Of a DNA stretch of 23,375 bases, positions 15,140 through 22,627 are shown piece by piece. The first letter of the stretch is position 1. Each line of letters starts with the position of its first letter. The notes under the pieces are model-generated. The model was not told where the DNA came from, did no database searches, and saw only the letters and a program-made list of their open reading frames with translations. The DNA lies in assembly GCA_964407285.1 (NCBI GenBank), contig CAYOVG010000062.1:1-23375 (forward strand), given 5' to 3'. Both the position numbers and the translations under genes were made by a program. The stretch is from CAYOVG01 sp964407285. GTDB lineage: Bacteria > Desulfobacterota > Syntrophobacteria > Syntrophobacterales > Syntrophobacteraceae.

Positions 15140-17254
15140 GTGAAAAGGGTGGACGTTACGATGCCGAAGGAGCGAGAGAGTCTGGTTGATGTTGCGGATG
15201 ACAAATACGGTTTGAAAGTGCTTAAGGGCTATCACTACGATTGGGATTGTCTTTTCGATGGCGAGGTTTCGAATCCGTCCGGGAAGAGCGACTCCGGCAA
15301 AGCGCAGGAGACCGGCTCAAAGGGGGCGGTTTCCCATCTGACTACCCACAGTTCGTGGACTCAGAAGCTGGAAAAGGCTATCAGGATGTCCTGCGACTTT
15401 CTCCTGGAAACGCAGCATACGGAAGGGTACTGGTGGGCCGAACTCGAATCCAACGTCACCATTACCAGCGAATACCTGATGCTCTTCCACCTGTTGGGGT
15501 GCGTCGATCGCGACCGTGAAATGCGCATGGTGAGGCATCTCCTCCACCATCAGAGAGACGATGGGGGATGGGGTCTTTACCATGGAGACGCGGGGGACCT
15601 GAGCACCACCATCGAAGCGTATTTTGCATTGAAGCTGGCGGGGCATCGCCCGGCGTCGGAACCGCTGAGGAAAGCACGGGACTTTATTCTGCAAAGAGGC
15701 GGAATCGAATCCTCGCGCGTATTCACGAAGGTCTGGCTGGCGCTCTTCGCGCAATACGACTGGGACGAAGTCCCTCAGATGCCCGTGGAACTCGTTCTCC
15801 TGCCCTCCCATTTCTATTTCAGCATCTACGAATTCTCCAGTTGGGCCAGAAGCACCGTGGTTCCCCTGTCCATCATCATGGCGTTCCGGCCTCGGTTGGA
15901 ACTGCCCGCGGACCGTGGGGTTTCCGAGCTTTTCACGGGAAAGGAGGGGTCCGATGCGTTGCGGGCGTACGAGTCTCCCCCCCTTCTGCACAGATTCATC
16001 AGGTTCGCTGACAAGGCGGCAAAGTGGCTCGACAGGCATCACCCCATGCCGTCTCTGCGCCGGAAGGCAATCGCCGCGGCCGAGCAGTGGGTGCTGGAAC
16101 ACCAGGAAAAAAGCGGCGATTGGGGCGGGATTCAGCCGTGCATGATCAACTCCATCCTGGCGCTCCACTATCTCGGATATCCGACGGACCACCCGGTTAT
16201 CGCCAAAGGGCTGGAAGCCCTCAAGAATTTCTGTTTCGAGGATGAGGTGGAAGGGCTTCGGCTCCAGTCGTGCGTCTCTCCGGTGTGGGACACCGCCCTC
16301 AACTGCATCGCTTTGCGCGACGCCGGAGTGCCGGCTGACCATCCCGCGCTGAAGAAGTCCGAGGAATGGCTCGTCCGCAATCAGATCGGCACCGGCGGCG
16401 ACTGGCAGTGCAAGAACTGCTGCCCGCCCGGAGGATGGGCTTTCGAGTTCGACAACGCCCAGTACCCGGATGTGGACGATTCGGCGGTCGTTTTGATGGC
16501 CCTCCATAAGATCTCTCCGCAGTACGTCGGGGACCTCGATTGCTGCAGAAAGAGCGGCATCGAATGGTGCCTGAGCATGCAGAGCGAAGGGGGCGGCTGG
16601 GCCGCGTTCGACAAGGACAACAACCTTACGATCCTGAACGACATCCCCTTTGCCGACCACGAAGCGATGGTGGACTATCCCACGGTGGACATCACGGGCC
16701 GCATGCTCGAACTCCTTGGCTTCTACGGGTACGATCTCTCGCACCCCAGGGCGAAGGAAGGCCTGAAGTTCATCAAGCAGAACCAGGAACCGGACGGCGC
16801 ATGGTGGGGCCGGTGGGGAGTGAACTACGTTTACGGCACGTGGAGCGTCCTGCGCGGGCTCAGCGTCATAGGCGAAGACCTTTCCTCCCCTTACGTCCAG
16901 GCCGCCGTGCGTTGGCTCAAGGACCACCAAAACCCGGACGGCGGATGGGGGGAGACGTGCGAATCCTATAGAGACCCGGCGTTGCGTGGACAGGGGCCCA
17001 GCACGGCTTCCCAGACCGCATGGGCGATCATGGGATTGCTGGCAGCCGGCGAAGAGGACAGCCCCGAGGTCTTCCGCGGTATCGGCTACCTGCTGCGAAA
17101 CCAGCAACCGGACGGCTCCTGGGAGGAAGCCTACTTCACGGGAACCGGTTTTCCCAAGCATTTCTACATCAGGTATCATAACTACCGAAACTGCTTCCCG
17201 CTGATGGCCCTGGGGCAGTATATGCGGAAGCTCAAGGCGAAAGACGCCGTCTGA
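15140..17254 (+). CDS. shc: Squalene-hopene cyclase
   Basis: Cyclises squalene to hopene/hopanol for hopanoid membrane lipids; a monotopic membrane enzyme. The catalytic DxDD motif is at residues 444-447 (PDVDDSAVV). Several QW motifs are visible, such as HHQRDDGGWGLY, HQEKSGDWGG, MQSEGGGWAAFD, QNQEPDGAWWGRWGVNY and HQNPDGGWGE. The end carries GTGFPKHFYIRYHNYRNCFP, conserved in the family. Length is 704 versus about 630-680 for typical enzymes; the excess is a polar N-terminal extension of about 65-75 residues before homology starts at KLEKAIRMSCDFLLETQ. The GTG start at 15140 has AAGGTGG 9 bases upstream; an ATG at residue 8 is the alternative. It is transcribed alone, with no other hopanoid gene in the window. 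Confidence 0.96.
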   Translation: MKRVDVTMPKERESLVDVADDKYGLKVLKGYHYDWDCLFDGEVSNPSGKSDSGKAQETGSKGAVSHLTTHSSWTQKLEKAIRMSCDFLLETQHTEGYWWAELESNVTITSEYLMLFHLLGCVDRDREMRMVRHLLHHQRDDGGWGLYHGDAGDLSTTIEAYFALKLAGHRPASEPLRKARDFILQRGGIESSRVFTKVWLALFAQYDWDEVPQMPVELVLLPSHFYFSIYEFSSWARSTVVPLSIIMAFRPRLELPADRGVSELFTGKEGSDALRAYESPPLLHRFIRFADKAAKWLDRHHPMPSLRRKAIAAAEQWVLEHQEKSGDWGGIQPCMINSILALHYLGYPTDHPVIAKGLEALKNFCFEDEVEGLRLQSCVSPVWDTALNCIALRDAGVPADHPALKKSEEWLVRNQIGTGGDWQCKNCCPPGGWAFEFDNAQYPDVDDSAVVLMALHKISPQYVGDLDCCRKSGIEWCLSMQSEGGGWAAFDKDNNLTILNDIPFADHEAMVDYPTVDITGRMLELLGFYGYDLSHPRAKEGLKFIKQNQEPDGAWWGRWGVNYVYGTWSVLRGLSVIGEDLSSPYVQAAVRWLKDHQNPDGGWGETCESYRDPALRGQGPSTASQTAWAIMGLLAAGEEDSPEVFRGIGYLLRNQQPDGSWEEAYFTGTGFPKHFYIRYHNYRNCFPLMALGQYMRKLKAKDAV

Positions 17255-17478
17255 CACCGGAAATCACCACGGAGAACGAGCGTCGTGGCGAGTCGCGTCG
17301 CAGACCTCGTTCCGCTTTCCGCTGTTCCGCTCATGAGCCCGTTCATCACCGTAGCGTTGAACTGCTTTGTTCCTTCTTCCGCACGGAACTGGGAAGCATG
17401 GAAGAGGAGAGGAACATGCCGCCCTATTGCAGCAGGCGCTCAAGAGCGAAAGCCCGGAGATGTTCCGAAGGCTCTCGT
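17255..17478. other. Gap after squalene-hopene cyclase
   Basis: About 225 bases. It starts with ACCACGGAGAACGAG (17267-17281), a word close to the repeat phrase seen at 18510-18540 on the other strand. One plus frame at about 17395-17480 reads EEHAALLQQALKSESPEMFRRLS, which is protein-like but has no start signal and soon degrades; it may be a relic. Confidence 0.3.
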
Positions 17479-17892
17479 TCAGACGAAGGCGAGCGAAGAG
17501 CAATCCGGCGGCTGAACCGGGGCGAATCGCAAATGGCAGCGCGTTCGGGCATCCTTACCGGTTCGGGACCCGTACCCGGTCGGATTATCCCTGACGGTTC
17601 GAATCCCCTTGTCGGAGCGCGGTGATTTCAAATCTAAGGCGGAAGGAATGGCCGCGCCTTCGGCCGCCTCACCCTCTATTTCCATGTACTGGTCCGTATC
17701 CGTATTGTCGATCTCCACGGTGGGCGCATTCGGCCCCAACCGGCGAAGCTCCCCGCCCACCCGCGCCACTCCGGGCATCAGGTCTGCCACGAAGAGGGCG
17801 TCCGGCGCTTCCGAGCGTTGCAGGCTCGACGCCATGTCGCGCACCACGCGGGGGTTCGGTCGGTCGTAGGGCAACCGCGCCACGGTGTTCAT
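17479..17892 (-). CDS. Unrecognised protein, 3' part looks degraded
   Basis: A frame of 137 residues starting at ATG 17892 with GGAG 8 bases upstream. The first 80-85 codons have strong G/C in third position and read as a normal protein (VARLPYDRPNPRVVRDMA, then ALFVADLMPGVARVGGELRR and PTVEIDNTDTDQYM). From about 17640 to the stop the codon bias disappears and the sequence becomes Arg/Ser/Thr-rich and disordered. This suggests the 5' end of a longer gene joined to foreign or frameshifted sequence, or an incomplete relic. There is no signal peptide or membrane segment. I do not recognise the family. It is divergent from the 71-residue gene at 18094. Confidence 0.5.
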   Translation of the reverse strand: MNTVARLPYDRPNPRVVRDMASSLQRSEAPDALFVADLMPGVARVGGELRRLGPNAPTVEIDNTDTDQYMEIEGEAAEGAAIPSALDLKSPRSDKGIRTVRDNPTGYGSRTGKDARTRCHLRFAPVQPPDCSSLAFV

Positions 17893-18022
17893 GCCCAACT
17901 CTCCAGGTCCCGATTATCCCATCTCCAGTCGCCTAATGCAATTTGTGGCCCAGGTGATACATGGAGTCGGGACTCCCAAGAACGCCCCCGAAACGACTAT
18001 CCCGTTGTCCCTCTCTTATTCG

Positions 18023-18050
18023 TTGACCCTGCCGGCAACATATTTATATT
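18023..18050 (+). promoter_or_regulatory. Candidate sigma-70 promoter for the 71-residue gene
   Basis: TTGACC (18023-18028), 16-base spacer, TATATT (18045-18050). Start of transcription would be near 18057, giving a leader of about 37 bases with the ribosome binding site at 18084-18088. Confidence 0.5.
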
Positions 18051-18093
18051 AACCTGCATGATCCTATACACACATCGAGCATGGAGGACGAAA

Positions 18094-18309
18094 ATGGCGG
18101 TATCAGGCAAGTACGGAAAGATAGATATACCTCGCATACCTGACGATGAGCCCGTATTTATTCTCAGGGCCCAGGACGCTCTCGCCGAAGGGACCATAGA
18201 AATATACAAGGTTATTGCGGCGATGCACAATTCCCCGATTACGGACGGGCTCGAGGAGGAGATGGAGAGATTTCGCAACTGGAAGGGACGCAGAAAGATG
18301 CCCGATTAG
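18094..18309 (+). CDS. Small acidic protein of 71 residues
   Basis: The start ATG at 18094 has GGAGG 6 bases upstream and a good promoter match 44 bases before. The product has no signal or membrane segment; its sequence has a Pro/Asp-rich beginning (IDIPRIPDDEPVFILRAQD), a helical middle (LAEGTIEIYKVIAAMHN) and a charged end (LEEEMERFRNWKGRRKMPD). The upstream part of the open frame (from 17818) is antisense to the gene at 17479-17892 and is not credible. I do not know its function; the RAQD-A segment looks like a conserved core of small uncharacterised anaerobe proteins, but that is an impression, not a search result. Confidence 0.65.
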   Translation: MAVSGKYGKIDIPRIPDDEPVFILRAQDALAEGTIEIYKVIAAMHNSPITDGLEEEMERFRNWKGRRKMPD

Positions 18310-18420
18310 GGCAGAAACGACAAAACCATGAATCCCGCCTTGCCGGGCGGAACCCGGCAACCGGCAACGAGAGGAACCGACCGGTGGGAGAACGCGGGAC
18401 GGAAGTCGGAGGTGGGAGAC

Positions 18421-18451
18421 CGGAAGTCGGATGACGCCGTTCCGACTTCCG
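18421..18451. repeat. Perfect 11-bp inverted repeat
   Basis: CGGAAGTCGGA (18421-18431) pairs with TCCGACTTCCG (18441-18451), loop 9 bases. A further partial copy, CGGAAGTCGGAGGT, lies just upstream at about 18400-18413 and its complement overlaps the right arm (CCGACCTCCGG), so the arms are internally repetitive. Confidence 0.65.
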
Positions 18452-18541
18452 ACCTCCGGTATCCGAACCCGATCTCTGATCTCCAAATTCCGACATCCGT
18501 TCCCTCCGTGCTCTCCGTGGTTCTCACGCCACAACCGCCAC

Positions 18542-18679
18542 ATGGTCCGATCTCTGTTCCGGTTATGGTTTCCGTCCACCCGCGAAATGGTTTGATTTCT
18601 GTTCCATGGTTTGATCTCTGTTCCGCGGTATGTGGTGCACAACACCACACCACCCACGAAACGGTTGAATCCCTGTTCC
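18542..18679. repeat. Four copies of a degenerate 19-base unit
   Basis: Units at 18542-18560, 18587-18605, 18606-18624 and 18661-18679 follow the pattern A(T/C)GGT(T/C)(T/C/G)(G/A)AT(T/C)(T/C)CTGTTCC. The middle two are directly adjacent and differ at one base. A perfect 7-bp hairpin (TGTGGTG-CACAA-CACCACA, 18631-18649) lies between the third and fourth. Confidence 0.65.
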
Positions 18680-18734
18680 GCGATGCACGCGATTCTCCCT
18701 CATGATCCCTCACGCGCCGTCCCGCGCAAATGGG

Positions 18735-18763
18735 TTTACGCCATGCGAAAAACGCACTATGAT
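18735..18763 (+). promoter_or_regulatory. Candidate sigma-70 promoter for the flavoprotein gene
   Basis: TTTACG (18735-18740), 17-base spacer, TATGAT (18758-18763), with the -10 5/6 of consensus. The leader would be about 160 bases. Confidence 0.45.
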
Positions 18764-18927
18764 TATACCCGTTGGCGCAAACGATAGGACAAACGAGGAG
18801 CGGGCGGCGCACGCATTCCGCGTCGGCGTGGACGCGGTCGCGGTGTGTTCCGGCACAGGCGGTTTCGGTTTCGTCGCGGGCCGGGCAGGTCCGGCCGGCA
18901 GGCAAACACTACAGGGAGGAAGGATAT

Positions 18928-19506
18928 ATGCAGATTTTAGCCATTTACGGCTCACCTCGGGAAGAAGGGAACACGGACCTCATGATGGATGCCTTCCTTG
19001 AAGGGGCTGCCGGCGCGGGCGGGGAAGCGCGCCGGATCTACGTGCGGGACCTCAAACTGGAAGGCTGCATGGAATGCGGACACTGCGACGAAACGGGTTC
19101 CTGCTCCATAGAGGACGACATGCGGGAAGTCTACCCCCTTCTGGCTGAAGCCCCGCTCATCGTGGTGTCGGCCCCGATCTTCTTCTATGGAGTCCCCGGG
19201 CAACTGAAGCTTCTCGTCGACAGGACCCAGGCATCCTACATGCGGCGTGAACTGGCTCGCAAGGAGGGCAAAGACGTCCCCGGAGCGAAAGTCCGGAAAG
19301 GCTTTCTTCTGAGCGCCGGAGCAACGAAGGGAAAGAGGCTCTTCGAATGCGCCATCCTCACGATGAAGTACTTCTACGACGCCATTGGAGCCACATACGC
19401 CGGGGAAGTCTGTTTCCCGCAGATCGAGGAAAGGGGGGCCATCCTGCAACATCCCACCGCGCTGCATGAATGCCGCCTCGCCGGGGAGAGCTTCGTCCGC
19501 CGATAG
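18928..19506 (+). CDS. Iron-sulfur flavoprotein / NADPH-dependent FMN reductase family
   Basis: A 192-residue flavodoxin-fold protein. The FMN phosphate loop is GSPREEGNT (residues 8-16), and the second flavin contact region is SAPIFFYGVPGQLKLLVDRTQ. Between them is a compact cysteine cluster, Cys47-x2-Cys50-x2-Cys53-x5-Cys59, matching the CX2CX2CX4-7C motif of archaeal and anaerobe iron-sulfur flavoproteins (Isf), which carries a [4Fe-4S] cluster and passes electrons between ferredoxin-type donors and FMN. ATG 18928 is chosen because GGAGGAAGG precedes it and homology starts at once; the open frame from 18772 is unsupported. It is transcribed alone and convergent with pyrD. The family is firm; electron donor and acceptor are unknown (oxygen/peroxide detoxification is one possibility for Isf proteins). 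Confidence 0.88.
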   Translation: MQILAIYGSPREEGNTDLMMDAFLEGAAGAGGEARRIYVRDLKLEGCMECGHCDETGSCSIEDDMREVYPLLAEAPLIVVSAPIFFYGVPGQLKLLVDRTQASYMRRELARKEGKDVPGAKVRKGFLLSAGATKGKRLFECAILTMKYFYDAIGATYAGEVCFPQIEERGAILQHPTALHECRLAGESFVRR

Positions 19507-19532
19507 GCGGGCGTAGTTTTGCGGGAGCAAAA
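19497..19532 (+). terminator. Hairpins between convergent isf-like and pyrD genes
   Basis: CCGCC-GATA-GGCGG (19497-19510) overlaps the flavoprotein stop codon and is followed by GCGTAGTTTT. A second hairpin, TTTTGC-GGGA-GCAAAA, is at 19517-19532 and is symmetrical enough to work from either side. Both stems are short. Confidence 0.35.
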
Positions 19533-19576
19533 GCAGTGGAAGCGATAGAAGGCAATAGAGGTGTCGGCCGGGTCCG

Positions 19577-20557
19577 TCACAGCTCGCAGGGCTTTTCCGC
19601 GAAAGGAAACAGGCACTCGGTCGCGAGAGCGCCGATATAGGCTTCAAGAGCGGAAAGCCCCTGGAAACGCAGGAACCGTTCGATACCCTCTATTACTTCC
19701 ATTGTGGCGGACGGATTGAGGAAGTTCGCCGTGCCCAGTTGGACGGCCCGAGCCCCCAGCAGTAGGAATTCCAGCGCGTCGTTGGCGTTCATGATCCCTC
19801 CGATGCCTATCACGGGACAATTCACCGCTCCGAGCACTTCGTAAGCGCACCGTAGCGCGATGGGCTTTATCGCGGGTCCCGACAGCCCGCCGACCAGGTT
19901 GGCGAGGCGGGGCCGCCGCGAGAAGATATCCACAGCCATGGCGGCGACCGTATTGATGCAGGATATGATGTCGGTCCCCGCATCCTCGACCGCCCTGGCG
20001 ATGGTCCCGATGCTGGTGACGTTGGGCGTGAGCTTGGTGATGACGGGGAGTTTCGTCGAACGCCTGACCGCCCGCACCACGCTCGCCGCCATCTGGGGGT
20101 CCGTTCCGAACACCATGCCCCCTTCCTTCACGTTAGGGCAACTGATGTTGATTTCGAGCGCCGACACGCCCCGCGCGTCGTCCAGGCGAGCCGCCAGTTC
20201 GCCGTATTCTTCCAGCGTGTTCCCGAAGATGTTCACCACGACGGGTACGTCCCACTTTCGCAGGTAGGGCATCTTATCCCGCAGGAAAGCTTCCACCCCC
20301 ACGTTCTCGAGACCTATGGAATTGATCATCCCGGCCGGGGTTTCCACCAGGCGCGGAGGAGGATTGCCTCCACGGGGGGCGAGCGATATCCCTTTCACCA
20401 CGACGGCCCCCAGCCGCCCGAGGTCCACGAAATCGGCGTATTCCCGCCCGTAGCCGAAGGTGCCCGAAGCGACCATCACGGGGTTGCGCAGGCGGAGCGG
20501 GCCTAGCTGCACAGAGAGATCGGGGGCTGCGATTGAAGTATTCGGATTTTGTTCCAT
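19577..20557 (-). CDS. pyrD: Dihydroorotate dehydrogenase B, catalytic subunit
   Basis: Oxidises dihydroorotate to orotate in pyrimidine synthesis, passing electrons through PyrK to NAD+. It is 326 residues, the class 1B size, soluble and with no N-terminal membrane helix. Visible landmarks: MVASGTFGYG, KGISLAPRGGNPPPRLVETPAGMINSIGL, the active-site Cys140 in EINISCPNV (cysteine marks class 1 rather than class 2), KLTPNVT, GGLSGPAIKPIALR and GIGGIMNANDALEFLLLGA. The start at 20557 (MEQNPN) has only AGGA 8 bases upstream and lies inside the 3' end of pyrK, so translation is probably coupled. The open frame extends to 20824 but that part is the pyrK coding region. Confidence 0.95.
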   Translation of the reverse strand: MEQNPNTSIAAPDLSVQLGPLRLRNPVMVASGTFGYGREYADFVDLGRLGAVVVKGISLAPRGGNPPPRLVETPAGMINSIGLENVGVEAFLRDKMPYLRKWDVPVVVNIFGNTLEEYGELAARLDDARGVSALEINISCPNVKEGGMVFGTDPQMAASVVRAVRRSTKLPVITKLTPNVTSIGTIARAVEDAGTDIISCINTVAAMAVDIFSRRPRLANLVGGLSGPAIKPIALRCAYEVLGAVNCPVIGIGGIMNANDALEFLLLGARAVQLGTANFLNPSATMEVIEGIERFLRFQGLSALEAYIGALATECLFPFAEKPCEL

Positions 20558-21435
20558 TGAATAGATCCTGCTGAAAAAATGGGGCCGTCCTTGCACACAT
20601 GGACGTAGCGATCCTGCTGGGAAACGGGAGCGTCCGAGCCTCCGGCTCCCGAAGTCGAAGCCGGGTCCGGCGTCGAAACCGAAGCCGGGTCGGCGGCGGG
20701 AAGAGCGCACCCGAGGCAGGCGCTCAGCCCACAGGCCATGAGGGATTCGAGCGATAGTTGAGCCGGGATCGATTCCGCCAGCGCCCACTTCGCCACGTGG
20801 TACTGCATCGCCAGAGGACCGCATGCGTAGACCAGGGCGGGGCGGAGTTCCTCCTCCCGCACGACCTGCTGTAGGAGTTGCGGCACATAGCCGTGGTGTC
20901 CGCGGGTTCCGTCATCGGTGCTGAAGTGGACGGTAACGCCCAAAGGAGCGAGCAACTCATCGGGGAGCAGTTCCGCGGCCGTACGCGCTCCATAGAAGAG
21001 ACGCACGTCGCCGCCGCCGGCCGAAGCCTCCGCGGCGGCCGCCCCGATCCCGACCGTCAGTTCAAAGAGGGGAGCCACGCCTATCCCGCCCGCCACGAGA
21101 AGTATGGGCGATTCACCCGCCGCGGGAAGCCGGAAACCGTTCCCGAGCGGTCCCACGACGCTCGCCCGCGCCCCGGCGCGGCGCCGGGAAAGCAGCATCG
21201 TCCCCCGCCCCACGATCCTGTAGAGAATCTCTATCACGCCCTCTTCCGCGAATATGCGGTGAAACGAAAACGGGCGGCGAAGGAGGGGGTCCATTCCCTC
21301 CCGGACCTGCAGCATCACGAACTGCCCGGGACGCGCGCTCCGGGCGATTTTCGGGCATTCGAGCCGAAGCCGGAAGGTCTCCCGCGCCACTTCCTCCTGG
21401 TGTACGATCCGGCCGTTTTCCTGGATTTTGATCAT
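20503..21435 (-). CDS. pyrK: Dihydroorotate dehydrogenase B, electron transfer subunit
   Basis: Ferredoxin-reductase-fold subunit carrying FAD and a [2Fe-2S] cluster, linking PyrD to NAD+. The FAD motif RRPFSFH is at 53-59, and the NAD-binding GGIGVAP is at 116-122, with VYACGP at 202-207. The cluster cysteines are Cys235, Cys240, Cys243 and Cys281 (CGLSACLGC ... HVCKDGPIF). Between the third and fourth cysteines are 37 residues, whereas the family usually has about 11-15; the extra is a Pro/Ala/Ser-rich, partly duplicated segment (PASVSTPDPASTS). The protein also has about 20 residues after the last motif, encoded by the 55-base overlap with pyrD. The ATG overlaps the pgeF stop (ATGA) and lacks a clear binding site, implying coupling. 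Confidence 0.94.
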   Translation of the reverse strand: MIKIQENGRIVHQEEVARETFRLRLECPKIARSARPGQFVMLQVREGMDPLLRRPFSFHRIFAEEGVIEILYRIVGRGTMLLSRRRAGARASVVGPLGNGFRLPAAGESPILLVAGGIGVAPLFELTVGIGAAAAEASAGGGDVRLFYGARTAAELLPDELLAPLGVTVHFSTDDGTRGHHGYVPQLLQQVVREEELRPALVYACGPLAMQYHVAKWALAESIPAQLSLESLMACGLSACLGCALPAADPASVSTPDPASTSGAGGSDAPVSQQDRYVHVCKDGPIFSAGSIQWNKIRILQSQPPISLCS

Positions 21436-22277
21436 GTTCGGTCGCTCTCGCTTTCACTTTTCCGGGAATGATCCCGCCACCCGATAACCGCCGCCATCCG
21501 CCCGGTGGCGCCTTCGCCCCGGTAGGAGAAGAAATCCCGCGATTCACACACCGTGCAGCGCCCCGCGATTTCGATATTCCCGGACTGCAGGCCCGCCTCC
21601 ATGAGCTGCCGGCGGCTTATCTCCCAGAAATCAAAGTAGAGCGGCTTCACCGCGAAAGAGTGAAACGACGGGGGAAGCTCCGTCCGGTAGTTGCGGAATT
21701 CGGCGCAGCAGGGCCCAAGCGACGGGCTTACGGCCGCCAGCAAATTGTCGGGCCGGGAACCGAAACGGCGAGACATGAATTCCACCGTCTTGGGAAGGAT
21801 TTCCGCGACGCTCCCACGCCACCCGCAATGCACGTTGGCGACGGCCTTTTCCACCGGGTCCACCAGGAAAACCGCCTGGCAGTCGGCAATTTTTATAACG
21901 AGCCCGACCCCTTCGAGGCGGGTCGCGAGGGCGTCTCCCGGCGGCGCCACCAGGACCGGAGGCCGCGCTTCGGCTCCGGCAAGCAGTTCCTCATCGACCT
22001 CATGGATGGTGTCGCCATGCACCTGGGATGTCGCCACCAGTCGGTCCAACCCTATCGCAGCCTTTATGCGGCTGAGGTTCTCCGCAACCGCGTCCGGCTC
22101 ATCCCCGATGTTCCAGGCCGTGTTGAGCCCCGTGAACGGAGGTCCGCTCACTCCCCCATGCCGCGTAAAAGCGCCGTGTGCGAGACCCGGCGCCCGCGAC
22201 AGTATATCGAAAGTATGGAACTCAAGTCCGTTATCGTTTGCGCCCGAAATCGGGCGGCCGTCCAACGTATCGCTCAC
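21432..22277 (-). CDS. pgeF: YfiH/PgeF-type multicopper-like (DUF152) enzyme
   Basis: A 281-residue member of the 'polyphenol oxidase/laccase domain' family; in E. coli this protein corrects misincorporated amino acids in peptidoglycan precursors, and relatives act on purine nucleosides. The signature residues are present: His87 in SQVHGD, Cys133 in IADCQAVFLVDP and His150 in VHCGWRG, the triad that binds zinc/copper. The start GTG at 22277 has AGGAG 9 bases upstream. It is the first gene of an overlapping operon with pyrK and pyrD (ATGA junction), so it is co-expressed with pyrimidine synthesis. The first 20 residues are poorly conserved-looking. Substrate in this organism is unknown. Confidence 0.92.
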   Translation of the reverse strand: MSDTLDGRPISGANDNGLEFHTFDILSRAPGLAHGAFTRHGGVSGPPFTGLNTAWNIGDEPDAVAENLSRIKAAIGLDRLVATSQVHGDTIHEVDEELLAGAEARPPVLVAPPGDALATRLEGVGLVIKIADCQAVFLVDPVEKAVANVHCGWRGSVAEILPKTVEFMSRRFGSRPDNLLAAVSPSLGPCCAEFRNYRTELPPSFHSFAVKPLYFDFWEISRRQLMEAGLQSGNIEIAGRCTVCESRDFFSYRGEGATGRMAAVIGWRDHSRKSESESDRT

Positions 22278-22292
22278 CCTTGCCCGCTCCTG

Positions 22293-22321
22293 TTCTCATT
22301 CCCGTTATAACCCGCTATAAT
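22293..22321 (+). promoter_or_regulatory. Candidate promoter upstream of the SlyD-like gene
   Basis: TTCTCA (22293-22298), 17-base spacer, perfect TATAAT (22316-22321). The -35 is 4/6. It would yield a leader of about 300 bases. The neighbouring TTATAACCCGCTATAA is partly palindromic, so activity on the minus strand toward pgeF is also possible. Confidence 0.45.
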
Positions 22322-22627
22322 TAGTTTTCCATGAATCATCCGGAAAATGCAAGGTGTTTTTGTCCCGAAACCGGTGGACAACCACGGTTGATTGCGGTTC
22401 CCATGGACCGTCATGAAAAATGTGGGCCCCGGTACGTTGACAAAACCGGACCATACGTTACCTTTAGGATGCAATACAAAACTCGATTCAACCGGGAATA
22501 GAAAAGGACTATTACCTGCAATCACATCGCCGTCACGACCGATCCGGTGGATGACGCAGTGTGCGTTCCTTGTTCTGAATAGCACCCGGCCTGCCGGCCT
22601 GCCGGCGGCCTGACAGGAGGATGATGT
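22322..22627. other. Long leader / intergenic region before the SlyD-like gene
   Basis: About 300 bases with no credible ORF. TTTTCC and GGAAAA (22325-22346 region) form a short inverted repeat, and a consensus TTGACA occurs at about 22438-22443 but without a fitting -10. A GC hairpin sits just before the ribosome binding site. Confidence 0.35.
22593..22606 (+). promoter_or_regulatory. Hairpin next to the ribosome binding site
   Basis: GCCGG-CCTG-CCGGC forms a perfect 5-bp GC stem, part of a short tandem GGCCTGCC duplication, 8 bases before the AGGAGG (22615-22620) of the SlyD-like gene. It could influence ribosome access; this is inference. Confidence 0.35.

Larger units (their letters stand above)
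18310..18927. other. Long repeat-bearing gap before the flavoprotein gene
   Basis: About 620 bases without a credible gene. The first 370 bases contain an inverted repeat, a four-copy 19-base repeat and a phrase typical of intergenic repeats (minus strand GAACCACGGAGAGCACGGAGG near 18510-18535). The last part holds the promoter of the flavoprotein gene and a GGCCGG-GCAGGT-CCGGCC palindrome near 18881-18898. Confidence 0.55.
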
